Shown: in pieces, positions 20,137-32,193 of the stretch
How positions within the stretch are numbered: the stretch's first letter is position 1
How the letters are laid out: each line of letters opens with the position of its first letter
Source: Lepturacanthus savala
Taxonomy: Eukaryota; Chordata; Actinopteri; Scombriformes; Trichiuridae
Direction of reading: 5' to 3'
Assembly (NCBI GenBank): GCA_030544235.1
Contig: CM060476.1
Span: 25,632,233-25,696,232 of the forward strand
DNA: 64,000 nt
Program-made: the position numbers and the translations under genes
Notes under the pieces: generated by a model
What the model was told of the DNA's origin: nothing
Database searches by the model: none
Seen by the model: the letters and a program-made list of their open reading frames with translations, nothing else

Positions 20137-21368
20137 CAGGGGTACCCAACCTTTAATATGAAAAAGGCAGGAAAATCACAACAGGACATTCTTATCATTT
20201 TGCTGTGAAAATTCAACATTTAGGCCTAGGACTAAGTATGAAATATGCATGAAGCTCACAACTTATTCAACGATATTACTGATCACTTTTTTACTAATGT
20301 TAACTTATTCACAGGGAAATCATAACAGGCCATTTTTATCATTTTAATGTGAAAACTTCAACACAACACGTAGAACCTAGTTTATGCTTCTGCTACGTAG
20401 CTATGGCGTCGACGCAGACCCCTACGTTGTAGACTGACCTCACCTCCAAAAAATTCTGACTATGCGTTGCGTAGACGCATACCAGAAGGGCTGTGATTGG
20501 TCAGTTCAGCCATGGTGATCTACAGTCTCCTCAGCAAAGGGCTTTTCTGTCTCTTCTACTCCAAGATTTGTAATAAAATCATTTTTTCTTTGATACCAGT
20601 GAGCTACAAACACACACGCTGCATCCTGGTTGTCTATAGGAGGATTAGGACCAAAAAAAAGTGAAAAAGTGTGGTACAAAACCGAAAGGAAAAAGAGGCG
20701 TCGAGTACAAGCAGTCCAGAATGTGTGTCAAATAAGGGGAAATGTGTGTTTTGGCAGATTTTTTTTTTTCTCGCCTGTGCTTCAACATTTGCAATAAAAT
20801 CATTTTCTCTTTGATATCGATACTCTCCAATACACACACGCTGCATCATGGTACAAGAACGAAAGGGGGAGAAAAAAAACAGCAAAAGCATCATGACCTT
20901 GTCAACACTTTTGGATCCTCGATTAAAAAAAATAGGATTTTTCAGTCCAAACAAAGCAGGACAAAGACGGCAGAATGTGACATCATACTTAGAAAAAGGC
21001 AGTCAACAGTCTCCTCATCACCACAACCATCATCATCAGGAGTTGGACAGCCTGTGAGGGACAGCAACAATCTGGTGAAATACTACAACACATTCAACAA
21101 TAGAAGTGCAATGCTTACCTAAATGAGCCCAATACTGACCGGAGTAAGGACCCTTTGACATACTGGCAAAAAGAGAAGAACAGTTATCCTAACCTGTACA
21201 AACTTTCACAAGCATTCTTGTGCACACCATCATCCTCTGTGCCTTGCGAAATGCTTTTTAAAAAAAGAAATTGTCTAAGGCCAGCAACTGTAGAAAAACT
21301 GTTATTTCTTAATAAAAAAATCAATGAAAGTATCACCGATAAAGTTGCACAAGCACCCCCTTTCAATG
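20137..21368 (+). mobile_element. hAT transposon remnant
   Basis: CAGGGGTACCCAACC at 20137 is a typical hAT left terminus. The remnant contains a CpG-richer segment (20385-20480) and the C-terminal transposase region (20848-21350). An imperfect direct duplication is visible between about 20571-20630 and 20794-20850 (AATAAAATCATTTTYTCTTTGATA and ACACACACGCTGCATC; Y = C/T). A matching right terminus was not found. Confidence 0.6.
20848..21350 (+). pseudogene. hAT transposase C-terminal (dimerisation) fragment
   Basis: Frame blocks LSTLLDPRLKKIGFFSPNK (20895-20950) and, after a stop and frame change, YWQKEKNSYPNLYKLSQAFL, CTPSSSVPCEMLF, KKRNCLRPATVEKLLFLNK (21160-21315) match the end of ZBED/hAT transposases. 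There the C-terminal hATC domain mediates dimerisation. In intact relatives the SVPCE block is followed by F-S-x-A; here it is altered. The RNase H-like catalytic core and BED finger are absent. Confidence 0.8.
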
Positions 21369-21490
21369 GCCCAGGGGTGACCAACCCTGGTCCTGGAGAG
21401 CCACAGACCAGAATGTCTTCTCTCTAAAACACCTGATTCTATTAATGAACTCCTTATACAGCAGCTTAAGCTTGATAAGGAGTTGGTGAT
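21369..21490 (+). repeat. Teleost non-autonomous hAT repeat fragment
   Basis: CAGGGGTGACCAACCCTGG, then CTGGAGAGCCACAGACCAGA and AACACCTGATTCTATTAATG, is the 5' portion of a very common fish repeat. Only its left part is present, placed directly after the hAT transposase remnant. Confidence 0.6.
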
Positions 21491-22011
21491 GATATCATTC
21501 AAGATCCGGACTATACCATAACCTGTGATGAGTCCTCTGCCCCTGAAAATGAAGACAACTTTAGAACAGCAGCATGAGGATGAGGATATTGATTTAAACA
21601 ATGCAGGCAAAAAGAAAAGAAATAAATGCCTTAGTCCAAGTACATGGACTTGTGGTGAGGCCCTTATAAAAAACCCCAAGACCCAACTCTGTAGGAGCTT
21701 TGAAAGGCCAAGTAACCCCTCTGGAATCCTAGAGGGGTTACTAGCTCAAAGGGTGGAGTTGTTAAGACAAAAGAAGGCAAAAAGGCTGCATTCACTCTAA
21801 TGGTTGACCACAATGAACTTTGAGCATGCCTAAGGTGCTACAGGTCTAAAATTTTGCACAGTGGATGGTTCTGCCGACTTGATAAACATAAAAATGTCAG
21901 CTCCTAGCTCAAAGCATTTGGGAGCTAGTAAAGTAAAGGCCTTTTCAAAAAACTGCATTTCCGCCTTCCATGCTAGGCCCCCAATAAACATATTTAAAAT
22001 TTAGCTCTGCT
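21491..22011. other. Unassigned stretch with a 91-codon open frame
   Basis: The plus frame at 21525-21800 is acidic then basic (EQQHEDEDIDLNNAGKKKRN) and ends RQKKAKRLHSL. I do not recognise it. It lies between transposon remnants and is probably transposon-derived or chance. Confidence 0.3.
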
Positions 22012-22698
22012 TTGAAGGTCCCAATGAGCACAGTGGCCTCCATCATCTGTAAATGGAAGAAGTTTAGAACCACCTGGACTCTTCCTAGAGCTAGCCGGCC
22101 ATCTAAACTGAGAGATTGGGGGAGAAGGGCCTTAGTCAGGGAGGTGACTAAGAACCTGATGGTCAGAGCTCCAGCGTTCCTCTGTGGAGAGAGGAGAACC
22201 TTCCCGAAGGACAACCATCTCTGCAGCAATCCACCAATCAGGCCTGTATGGTAGAGTGGCCAGACAGAAGCCACTCCTTAGTAAAAGGAACATGGCAGCC
22301 CACCTGGAGTTTGCCAAAAGGCACCTGAAGGACTCTCAGACCATGAGTAACAAAATTCTCTGGTCTGATGAGACAAAGATTGAACTCTTTGGTGTGAATT
22401 CCAGGCATCATGTTTGGAGGAAACAAGGCACTGCTCATCACCAGGCCAATACCATCCGTGAAGAATGGTGGTGGCAGCATCATGCTGGGGGGATGTTTTT
22501 CAGCAGCAGGAACTGAGAGACTAGTCAGGATAGAGGGAAAGATGACTGCAGCACTGTACAGAGACATGAAAACCTGCTCCAGAGCTCTTGACCTCAAACT
22601 GGGGCGACAGTTCATCTTTCAGCAGGACCCTAAGCACACAGCCAAGATATCAAAGGAGTGGCTTCAGGACAACTCTGTGAATGTCCTTGAGTGGCCCA
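22012..22698 (+). pseudogene. Tc1-like transposase, 3'-truncated
   Basis: Plus-strand frames give the helix-turn-helix part (STVASIICKWKKFRTTWTL, RASRPSKLRDWGRRALVREV). The DDE core follows with ILWSDETKIELFGVN (first Asp), HHQANTIREEWWWQHH..GCFSAAGT and FIFQQDPKHTAKISKEW (second Asp). The sequence breaks off at 22698, before the block with the last acidic residue. At least three frame changes occur. It is the same subfamily as the element at 35486-36824. No terminal repeats remain. Confidence 0.88.
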
Positions 22699-24138
22699 GG
22701 ATTTTATTCCCATTCATATTCCTAATATATTCTACGAATTTGCGGCTCACTGGAATAGTCCATTCAAACTTATAGCAGTTTTCTCCCATGCTGCTGTCTC
22801 TCTCTCTCTCTCTTTTGCTGCTGCAGCAGTGGTACTTTTATTGTCAAATATGTGTTTGTACTCTCCGTAGGCTGTATTAATACCACCAGTTATATAGTGG
22901 TAAAATAAATCAATCTTTTTTCTGTAGTCATGTCTGTTGCCATGGTTTCGGTGCTCCATTGATGATGGCTTTATGTGCATGAGCGTAACTCAAGGTAAAC
23001 ATACTCAGATTGAACCAATTCAGATCAACTGTTCTAGATACTCTGAGTTTCACACCTCAGAGTAAGCCAACTCAGAGTTGAAGGTTTTTGAGTTTTTGAA
23101 CCTCCTTTCTGGAATACACCCAAGGTGTTGAGTGTCAGCTGAGTGTTGACTGTTATCAAGGGATACATTCATGCTCTCTTATGACATCATCACAAGGCGA
23201 ACGCATTCTAATTATATTGTTTGTGACTCGAGTGTGAGCTTCTAAGAAATCAAAAGGTTGCTGGTAAAAGTCTTTTAGGCCAACATGTTTTCTTTTCCTC
23301 AGTCTCCAGTTAGTACTCACAGTGGTGGAGTTGCACACTGCCCATTAAAATACATAGGACAGGGAAATGTGTCCTTATTATGAAACAAGACATAAAACAC
23401 GATGACAGCACATTTAAATCGATTCTATTTTTGTAATAGCACCATGAGATCTGAGATCCTGAGACCTCATTGCTATAATATATAAAGGAGAGGAAGATTA
23501 ATAGCATTTTGATAAACTATTCCAAGCTGGAAAAACCTGACCTGCTCCATCAAAATGAGTCACTTTAACCCTGGGAAAAGTGTCTGGGAAGAGGAGAATC
23601 TCAGCTTCGGGGAGTACCAACATTATTGTTCTACTGCAAATATTCTCTGAGATATGCGCTTTCAAAATCTGACTGTCAGCAAATGTTCATTTTGAGATGA
23701 GTCATTTTCACGTTTTTTGGATTAAACACATTTATTAAGACTCAAGTCAACATGAACACAATATTTTTTGGTCAAAAGTAATTATCCACCTATAGCCAAT
23801 AGATACCATAAGCCTAAAACTTATGGAAAATAACTGATAAAATGTGAACACATAATAAAATTGAACAAAAAACAAAACAAACTGATTACATATACTGTAC
23901 ACGTAATATATGATAATCTGCTTCCATATGACAATATAATATAATATTGTATTTAAATATAATATTAATACACAGTAGGCCTACATCCACGAAATAGCTA
24001 GTCCTCTGGTCCTGAAGCTCTTTCTTCTGCTGTCTCTTCATGTCCCGGGACAGCTGATCTTCACAAATAGAATCAGATTTCATCTACAAAATGAAATAAA
24101 ATTAAAAATCAAGTCATTACAAAGATTTTACGCATGTG

Positions 24139-24142
24139 CACG

Positions 24143-24190
<48 letters not shown>

Positions 24191-24207
24191 GATACACACA
24201 CACACCA
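24139..24207. repeat. (CA)n microsatellite
   Basis: A dinucleotide repeat of about 30 units with one interruption (AGACAGATA). The open frame across it on the minus strand is an artefact of the repeat. Confidence 0.95.
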
Positions 24208-24311
24208 GTCTATAGGGCTTAAAATGTAATGAATGTAATGAAATAAAAGCAAAAGTAGTAAAAAATGTAAAACCATAATAACTAATATCCATAACATACC
24301 TTGACTATATT

Positions 24312-24357
24312 ACACACACACACACATACACACACGCGCACACACACACACACACAC
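24312..24357. repeat. (CA)n microsatellite
   Basis: Interrupted CA repeat (one CATA and one CACGCG interruption). Confidence 0.95.
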
Positions 24358-25215
24358 CTAGACTGCTTTACACAAACAGCTTTCAGAACCTGCTTCACAG
24401 CTTTAAACCTATACTTATTGTTTGTTTTTTACATTATTGTGGATATTTTATTGAAGCTGAGACTTTTTTTATTCAGAAAATCACTAAAACCCAAAACAAC
24501 CAAAATTTTTTTTTTTTAATGTAAAAACATGTTTTACAGCAACAGAGTTTTGTGACAAGGGACTCATTTTAATAGAGCGAGTCACAATTTAACATTCCAT
24601 CTAACACCTGCTGAATAAATCTAATATTTTCACATTTACCCGAAGACAGTAGGTGGAAGTTTAGGCCCTTCCATAACATAAAATTATGTTAAAACTAACA
24701 GTTAGAGCTGTCTATTTATTGATAAGCTAACTATGTTATGCTAATGACTGATGTTATAAATCATCGTTCTGCAACAGAAAAATAATATCATGACATCATC
24801 TTTACTGTAACATTACCTCTGTCTTTGTCACATTTTTACCAGACAGGAACATTTTGACGATGTTTTTGAGCTTATTGACTGTGATGAAAATTTCTAATTC
24901 AAGATGTATAGTTTACTCAGACCCTCTGTCTCAGGTGTAAACATCACTCCAGGGAGCAGAGACAGGCCTCATAGAGCAGGCGGGGTGTTGCGGGTTTGTT
25001 AGAATCCTGGATGGAATGGTCTTGAATTATAAATCTGTCTGTTTTGGTGTGAACACCAGAAGCAGAAAATCCTCCACAACAATTTTGATGTCAGAAGTAG
25101 GATTTCACGAGCAATCATCTGGGACAGAGCGCAGACAGTAAGACACCTTCTGGAAGGTAAAAAAAAAAGAAGTTCTTTAAAACTTGGGTTTAAATTTGGC
25201 ATATTTTCTTTTTAT

Positions 25216-25336
25216 CCCACGATAGGCTGGTGACCATCTGGGGTGTATCCCTACCTCTCCCTTGTAATGCGCTGGGATTGGCTCCAGCAGACACCGCGAC
25301 CATAATGAGGAATAAGCGGGTATAGAAAATAACTGA
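25216..25336 (+). repeat. SINE-like repeat, 3' fragment
   Basis: CCCACGATAGGCTGGTGACC, CTGGGATTGGCTCCAGCAGA and TAATGAGGAATAAGCGGGTA match the 3' half of the tRNA-like SINE family whose fuller copies are at 39219-39512 and 50619-50953. Confidence 0.8.
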
Positions 25337-25439
25337 TTTTCTTCTCATATTGTCCGCAATTGCTGTTTCTTACTCGTAGCATTAAACAAAGTAAGCGCTT
25401 TTTTATCACAAGGATTTTTATCGCTTGTACTATATCAAA

Positions 25440-26945
25440 TGATCCTTACAGAGATGTCTGTTATTGTAATAGTTCTGTTGAGTTTGGACCACCAGAAGGG
25501 CAGATTGTGGATGTTAGGAGTAGGAAATATGGGGAAAAATGTCTAAAATATTTAAATGTCTGTAGAGCTGAGTTTGAATTCCTTGTAGGGGAATTCCTCA
25601 GTTTAAAAAAAAAACATTTAACATTAGAAGAGAAAATGAAGGGGAAAGAACAAGAAATGAGAAAGAAAAAGACAATTTCTGTTAAAAGAAATTGAACTGA
25701 TGGAGGGGCAAAAATAAGTTTTACAGATGTGGAAAGGGGAAGCAGAGACAAAATAGGAAAACAATGCAAAAACAACTACCTTTTCTGTTTGAAAAAAATT
25801 AATGAAAAGCAAAATTCACACACAAAGAACACCGATCTTTCAGATTTCCTCTTTGTTCCCACAGTTGGCAGCTTTGAAATTGGATACAGACCTTGATGGC
25901 AACCCACCTTCCCTCCTTCAGCTCCGCCACCATACCCCAACGAGAGAAGAGAAACAGACTCCACTGTGCCACAACAGAGAACAAAATCTAGTCTAATATC
26001 CACCATAGAGACGCTGTCTGCCAGCTCTGTAGTGCATTCATTCAAGTCTTTGCTGTGAAGGTTAACATGGAGAAAGTCACTGCCTGCAGACAAAAGAATG
26101 GTGAAAATCGTGAATATCTTACCCACCTGACCGATGTATTCAACATCTATAGTGGCAGTCACCTTTGCAATTGTTGTTTGAGTGGACTAAAACCAGACAT
26201 TGCCACAGCTGTTAAGAATACCTGCACCACACCACAAAAGAGGTTGCTGTGGAAATACTGTGGCAGAAAGAAGCTGTGTGGTGGGGACCCTAAAACAGAC
26301 CCTGCCTCCCCAAACACTTCTTTTCACACTTTGCAAAATTGACATTTGTCAAAAGTGGACTTCATAGAACTGTCACCAGCAGAAGTTAAAAAGTACTGCT
26401 TAGTGATTGTGGTTGGTGGTTTACCACCTCAGTGGTTGATATGTGGTCTAATTGGGTAGAAGCATTTCCAGAAAAACATCAAAGCGGCCCAGTGTAGCTA
26501 AGGCAGGAGGACAGAAGGACAAACATTCTGCTGTACTCTTTATCCTGAAATTTTGCAATCAGGTCAAATCCTTGCATACTACAGCAGATATGACAAGTAG
26601 CTATGCAGAAACCTCTGTGGGCCACATAATTTGGACTTGATTAATACTGCTACCAACAAAAACCCTTGCCCCAAACTGAGATCCCTGATTTTATAATAAA
26701 AATTCCAAATTCTAACAGCACAGATCACCACCAGGCACATACTGGTAGAAAGGCTATCTGTATTTGGCACCTTTATATATACTCAGGCCTGGTTCTTCCA
26801 ACCAGCAACAAGGATTAACAAAGAGCAACGCTGCCTGCACAACAGATCTACTCCACCACACCAGATCTGCAACAACATCTTCAGTCATCTCAAGGAAGCA
26901 GAACCAAAGAGCAACTGTTCTCCTTTCTTTTCATGGACTGGTAGT
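25440..26945 (+). mobile_element. Degenerate retrovirus-like element (gag-like and integrase-like remnants)
   Basis: Several short plus-strand frames hold retroviral-type coding remnants. 26055-26235 has VEKVTACRQ-type Gag sequence as MEKVTACRQKNGENREYL followed by a Cys-containing block (LCNCCLSGLKPDIATAVK), resembling the Gag capsid end of fish endogenous retroviruses. 26355-26470 shows VDFIELSPAEVKKYCLVIV and, after a frame change, DMWSNWVEAFPEKHQSG, the start of an integrase core. RT and RNase H between them are missing. No LTRs were identified. The element is heavily decayed. Confidence 0.5.
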
Positions 26946-28542
26946 ATGATTTGGGCAGAACAGAACATTAACAAACATGGTTAAGCAAGATGGATGAACT
27001 TTGTTAATGTGTTTTATTGTGTGTTTTAATGTGATGTAGGCTATCGTTCACTGTGTTTTTGTCTTGTAAAAAAGGCTTAGTTCGATGTTATTGTGCCAAC
27101 CTGCATGCATACTAATCTCTGTAACATGACACCTTGAAACACATACAAAGTGACATTAGCCTACACACACACAAGCATGGTCAGCCATTTTGCCATTGTC
27201 TCAAAAGACAAGGAGCCACACAACCTGAACAACACAGAACAGCCACCATGGCAGCCATCTTTGTAGTTCCCCCACAGGCACGCACACACTCAAGCTGTAT
27301 ACACACATGCACATTTACATGTATATAGAACCATTTAGTTTAGATTGTTATTGTGTGTTTTCTTTTACTTTTGTGTTTTTGTGAATACATGCTTTTGAGC
27401 AATAGATGTTGCTTATTTAATTTTATACAATAATGAAATATGCCAACCTCTTCTTTAGAACTCTGAATCCTTCAAACATCAATAGCTGTTAATACAATGA
27501 TCCTGGTTTACTATTATTAAGTTAAAACATATACGTCATTATGTCATATACGTCATTAAAACATAAGTCATATTTACACACACCAAACACAACTCCAATA
27601 CCAAGCAAATTAATTAACAAATATGAAAATCGGTATACGATCATAAAGCCAACCCACTCACCACATTTTGATGGCTACTTCATGTTATACAAACAAATGG
27701 CATCTCATATGAAAGCTGAGACTTTGAAGAGTCAAACAGTACCATTAGTGTAGCTTTATGACAAAAACTCATTAAAGTAGCAGCCAAAAAACACTAAAGT
27801 AAAAAGTCGCTTTTTTGAAGCCACTAACAAAAAATGTGTTTTTTTGTTGCTGTTTTGGGATGAAAAATTTTATTTGAGAGCAATAAATGGTTGTTTTGTG
27901 TCAACCAACATCTCTGTGTTTTTTTCCAGAGACATACCCTACTTACTATGGGTATGTCCTAAACCTAAAAAAGGGCTGGAGTTCACGGGGTTAATTGTTA
28001 ATCAGACTTCCAAATTGATAGTTTAGCACAATTTATGAGACTGAATCAGAGAATTGACTATCTTTCCTCTCAACTGAGAGGTGGTGCCCTGATTTGAATA
28101 ATGATTAATGAATAAATAATTATTTAAAATAAATATTGATATTTTCAGATAGTAAATTAGATCTGAACAATTAGTGCAAGATACTACCCTTTTATTTCTG
28201 TGTACCGTGTGAGGCTAAAAAAAAATCTAACATTTTATTTGGAATCACTGTGGCACAACATATTCTGACGCCCCATGAGACACTATTAGACACTACTTTA
28301 TGTGTGCCATGAGTGAGGCTGGCACAATGTAATAGTCACACCACCCCACTAAAGTTATGTTCCTGTGGTTATGTGCTTGCATGATACAGACACAGCTGTT
28401 CCTCAAACAAATTGATCCTCTTTTTTGTTACCTAAAACTACCATTTTGACAAATGACTTTGCTATGAGCTGATTGCCTATTGAACAGGTAATATGTCTAA
28501 CAGCATCAGCCGTTTATCGTAATCTGACCTTTCAAAAGTAAA
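26946..28542. other. Intergenic AT-rich DNA
   Basis: No coding or repeat structure recognised apart from short A/T runs. Confidence 0.5.
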
Positions 28543-28640
28543 TGAACTTCATTTGTATAGTGAATTTCTACTCTTTTTCACCAAGAGTGCTTTACATTAC
28601 AAGTGTTCATTCACCTATTCACACACATCTTGTAGACTGA
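28543..28640 (+). repeat. SINE-type repeat fragment
   Basis: CTTCATTTGTATAGTGAATT, AGTGCTTTACATTACAAGTG and TCATTCACCTATTCACACAC correspond to the start of a widespread vertebrate/fish repeat (consensus begins near TTTATATAGCGCTTT). The rest of the unit is absent. Confidence 0.55.
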
Positions 28641-28711
28641 AACTTACTTTACATAGACAATTCATCACAATACTGGTGTAGCGAGAAAAATACATTGGGT
28701 ATGCAACAGCA

Positions 28712-28870
28712 AACACTGGGTGTGCCAAATTTATTTTGAACAATGTTACACCATCACAAACATTCAATAGAACGTATCTCTGTTAAGTACAACATTATTA
28801 ACTCAAAACACGTTTGAACTGGTTTGATATTGGATATTCAACACACATTTGACAAATTTAAAAACACTTG
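28712..28870 (-). repeat. Dispersed repeat, inverted relative to 51790-51937
   Basis: On the minus strand the unit ends AATTTGGCACACCCAGTGT, with GTGGTGTAACATTGTTC-like sequence upstream, matching 51886-51937 closely (about 46 of 52 positions by eye). Similarity extends through an AGTTAATAATGTT block. The family is unknown to me. Confidence 0.65.
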
Positions 28871-30244
28871 TTTAATCACTGATTTTTTTCAAAAACTTGT
28901 GAAGTCTTCAGAATCATCTAGGGTATATTTCACAAGAAAGTAATTATTAACAATCATACTTTCATGAATTCAACACTCATGCATGTATTCTTACAGAGCC
29001 ATAATGTATCAACAACAACAATGCTTTTTAACCATCTGAACATAAACAGAGTAAATTACACAAGATACAGCTGCTTACCTGTGGCACTGTGCAGCTCTCA
29101 GTCTAAAGGGCAAGACCGCGTGGCTTGGCCTTGAACACATTTATTGTTTCATCAGAGTCCAGATTCTCCATGAGAACTCTGTTTCACTTCTATTAGTAGC
29201 AGTTAGCACTGCATGCTGGGAGAGGGGGAACAGCAGGTGTCACATTGCATCATCTAACAGCAATTTTATGGTCTGCCTCTGTGGGTGGCACCAGCATGTC
29301 CTGGCACACCTGCACCACACATAGAATCACAATTATTATCCTTTAGTTTAGAATCTGTTTGCACTTCACCTTTTACTAGATAAAAAGGATAAGAAAAAGA
29401 AAAGAGTTAATGAAAAGAAAAACTTTTTAATAAAATCCTATCAGGCTTGAAGATAGAATTTACTTCTACCTAATAAGTTTAGTGTTGTGGGAGATATTTT
29501 CAACACAAGCTACTCTGTTATGGTGAATGGCACAATTAGTTGCAGAGCTGCTGTCAGGTATTACTAACATCTGCAGTGAGAAAAACGACTAAACGACCAA
29601 ATAAATGGACAGGAGCTGGGTGCTCCTGCATAGGTCTTATTCCCCCACCCAGCGCTTTCTTGACCATTGCTTATTGCTTCCACATTCTTTATCTCACCTT
29701 GTTGTCTCCTGTACTTCCCTTCACCTCTCACTCACCTCATTTGCCTCCCTTTTACCTCAAAGCTGGCTCCCCATTATCTCCTATTTGCTCTCCCCTTGTC
29801 TCTCCATTGCTCTTCTTCAGCCACCAAACAGTGTCTACTCCTCAGTTATTGGATAATTTGGCTTTCTCCCACGTGTCCCTCAGCTAATTAAATGTGGTGT
29901 ACACTGTCTGGAGAATGTCACAATTGATTTTTCTTCCTACAAGAAAATAGGGAGCAATTTAAATTGAGATGGAGCCCCCCCACCCCCACCCGCAAACACA
30001 CACACACAAAATAAAACATGTATTGACTTCTTGCTTATTTGCAGAATATTTTAGTTGTATGCCCCCCAGCATTTTGGAGAATACCACTACAAATTAAGTA
30101 TCATCACCTCTGTACATCCTCTATGTCAGTGGTTCTCAAAATGTTTCACATTATACAGTATACAAAGCTAATTGGTCGTTGCTGGTTGTTGCTTTGTTTA
30201 TTCATTTCCTGGGTTTATTGCACTATAATCTACTGTATACCCCC
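28871..30244. other. Intergenic DNA
   Basis: No gene recognised. A pyrimidine-rich stretch at 29640-29890 produces three overlapping open frames without known motifs. CAGTGGTTCTCAAAATG at 30126 looks like a hAT terminal sequence without a partner. Confidence 0.5.
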
Positions 30245-30640
30245 TGTATGAAAGGTTATATATAAGTGAAGTTTATTATTAGTAGTATTATTAATATTAT
30301 TATTATTCCCAGAATATATGGATATGCAAAGATATTTATTTTCTGGAGTTGGAACTGATAGACATGTATCCTACTTCATTGATCAGATCACCAAATCATT
30401 ACAGTATTATGAACTGTACTTTGGGAACCATGAATGTCAATGTAAAAAAAGTAATTGCTACCTTCTCTTTGTATGACAAAAGCCACCGAAGTTATAAAAA
30501 TTGCCTCCTTAGAACTCGCATATTTCCTGCAAAAGATAGAAGACTTACAAATGCTAATCTCATAGTGGCACTAGAGGAAAAGTAAGAAAATAAAAGCCAG
30601 TAAGAGCCAGCACCAAAAATATGTGCACAAAATGTGCAAA
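30245..30640 (+). repeat. Segmental duplication block A1 (paired with 46090-46640)
   Basis: The two blocks align along their length: AAGTTTATTATTA, CCCAGAATATATGRATA (R = A/G), TCTCCTACTTCA-like, TATGACAAAAGCCACC against TATGTCAAGGGTCACC, and CAGGAAAAGTAGG-like ends. Block B1 carries a SINE insertion (46115-46229). This is the most upstream part of the duplicated unit that contains the Deltex-type gene. Confidence 0.7.
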
Positions 30641-31479
30641 ACAGCAAAACAATTCCTCATACATCACAGAAAATTAAATTTAATTATGATTGAGGAGGGC
30701 AAAATGTATCTAAAGCTGTTGAACCCTGCCCGGCAGCATCATGGTCAAAACACACCAAAAAACAAACAAAAGACTGAGATGGATTTAAAAAAAGGTAAGA
30801 TAGATAAGACAGACACAGACAAACATAACATATTCTTCTACATATAGAATTCACTGGATGTTTCTTCTGAGTCTGAGTGATCCAGATGTTGAGCCAAATA
30901 ACCCCCCAAAGAAAAGCCTCTACTTCTCTTTATCCAGCCCAGCATTAACAGGACTGTAACTTTGCGTCTATTCAGCACTTGCACAGTAGCCACATAACTT
31001 TTTAAGAGCAAAAAAGACACAATTTACAGTATTTCCACATCAGAAGGACCAATAAAGCTAAATCATATTGATATCAGCAATCATTTAAAAACAAAACTTT
31101 TTCCCACATACACACTGCTGTGTAGCACAACCTACACAGAATAAATAAGCCATGTTTTTAAGTCCTCTATGTTACACCACAATTCATATGCATACCTCTG
31201 ACCTCAAGCTTCAAATCATTTTTACATGAAGCTACATTGATTGTCAAACTATGATTGACAAACAACAACAGCCTAGCACTGGGTGTTTGGTGTTGTAAAG
31301 GAGGATTCCACAGTGGCCTGTAAGGACAAAGCACATGAGTGATTGCAAAAGAAAAGAGCCTTGACAAGTTGTGAAACCAGTGAACACAGGGTCCTCAAAG
31401 TGAAGAGATGGCCAGTCTTCCAGAGGAAGAAATATACAGCTTAATCCAGCTTAACAAACAGAAATAAGCAGGAGGGTGA
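30641..31479. other. Intergenic DNA
   Basis: No convincing gene. A short ATG-started frame at 31411-31470 (MASLPEEEIYSLIQLNKQK) lies just before the unrecognised frame at 31480 and could be an upstream part of it in another frame. Confidence 0.4.
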
Positions 31480-32070
31480 AGGACCTCTAACCCCTATCTT
31501 GCTGTACTCATTGCACAAATTGTCAGGGATAGCTACAACTCCATCAATAAAGTTGTCGCTAGAGGCACAAATCCGGACATCTATGGTAACAAAATAAATG
31601 CCTTTTGGCACAGAGGTCACCACAGGGGTCACTACAGAGGAGGAAACAGAGGTGACAGAAGGCCCCATGAGTTCAAAACATTTCATCAAGAAGCAATGAA
31701 AAAGCCTCGTTTGTGCTCAATTGTAAGGCCTTACATCCGACAATGGGTACAAAGAAGAGCAAGAAGGTCAGCAACAGAGGCCAGACCTCCTTCAGAACCT
31801 GAAATGCCTGTACTAACACCAGAGGTCAAACACCCTCTGGTGTTTAAACCAAGTATTATGAACAGATTGGGCCCTGAAATAAACTTGAGTCCAATGAGAG
31901 AAATGAGATATCCTGAAATTGAAATCATCGATGAATCCGAAGACGAAGACCAACCAAGATTAACTACAGTCATGAAGACCCCCCCTGCACCTGAGACGGT
32001 AAAAACAGAAGAGGTGTTCGACGTCGATGCATGGAAGTCATGGAAGGGTCGAGAAAGGAAGGGAGGATGA
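31480..32070 (+). CDS. Unrecognised 196-codon open frame, Gly/Arg-rich segment
   Basis: An uninterrupted plus-strand frame; the first ATG is at 31696, but the 72 codons upstream are open and compositionally continuous. It contains a helical start (AVLIAQIVRDSYNSINKVVA), then a basic His/Gly/Arg stretch (HRGHHRGHYRGGNRGDRR, about 31605-31660), an Arg-rich patch (QRRARRSATEARP), a Pro-rich middle, an acidic patch (EIIDESEDEDQP) and a stop after ERKGG. Basic Gly/Arg segments occur in nucleic-acid-binding proteins, including some retroviral Gag proteins. With an LTR-like segment following at 32194 in the same orientation, it may be a retroelement remnant. No family can be named. Confidence 0.4.
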   Translation, partial: RTSNPYLAVLIAQIVRDSYNSINKVVARGTNPDIYGNKINAFWHRGHHRGHYRGGNRGDRRPHEFKTFHQEAMKKPRLCSIVRPYIRQWVQRRARRSATEARPPSEPEMPVLTPEVKHPLVFKPSIMNRLGPEINLSPMREMRYPEIEIIDESEDEDQPRLTTVMKTPPAPETVKTEEVFDVDAWKSWKGRERKGG

Positions 32071-32193
32071 GCTGCCAAAACCTGCCAAAATACGGAGCTG
32101 GAGGCTGAGAAGAACCATACAGTAAGAAGAGGCCAGGAGGGTGATTGAAAAGTTTAAGTGTGAGTATATAAAGATATTATTGAAATCATTGAC

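Larger units (their letters stand above)
22699..25215. other. Intergenic AT-rich DNA with microsatellites
   Basis: No gene recognised. It contains a (TC)n run (22797-22812), (CA)n runs (24139-24207 and 24312-24357), and a short repetitive patch with ACTCAGAGTT-type motifs (22990-23080) that could be a transposon end. Confidence 0.5.

Noticed and set aside
21525..21800. 91-codon acidic/basic frame as a possible nuclear protein
   Set aside because: Flanked by transposon debris, no homology recognised, no gene structure around it.
24109..24297. Open frames across the (CA)n tracts with Cys-Val runs
   Set aside because: They exist only because a CA/GT repeat lacks stop codons in those frames.
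29540..29891. Three overlapping Ser/Pro/Leu-rich open frames
   Set aside because: The pyrimidine-rich sequence is open in all three frames, has no known motif and no splice or promoter context.
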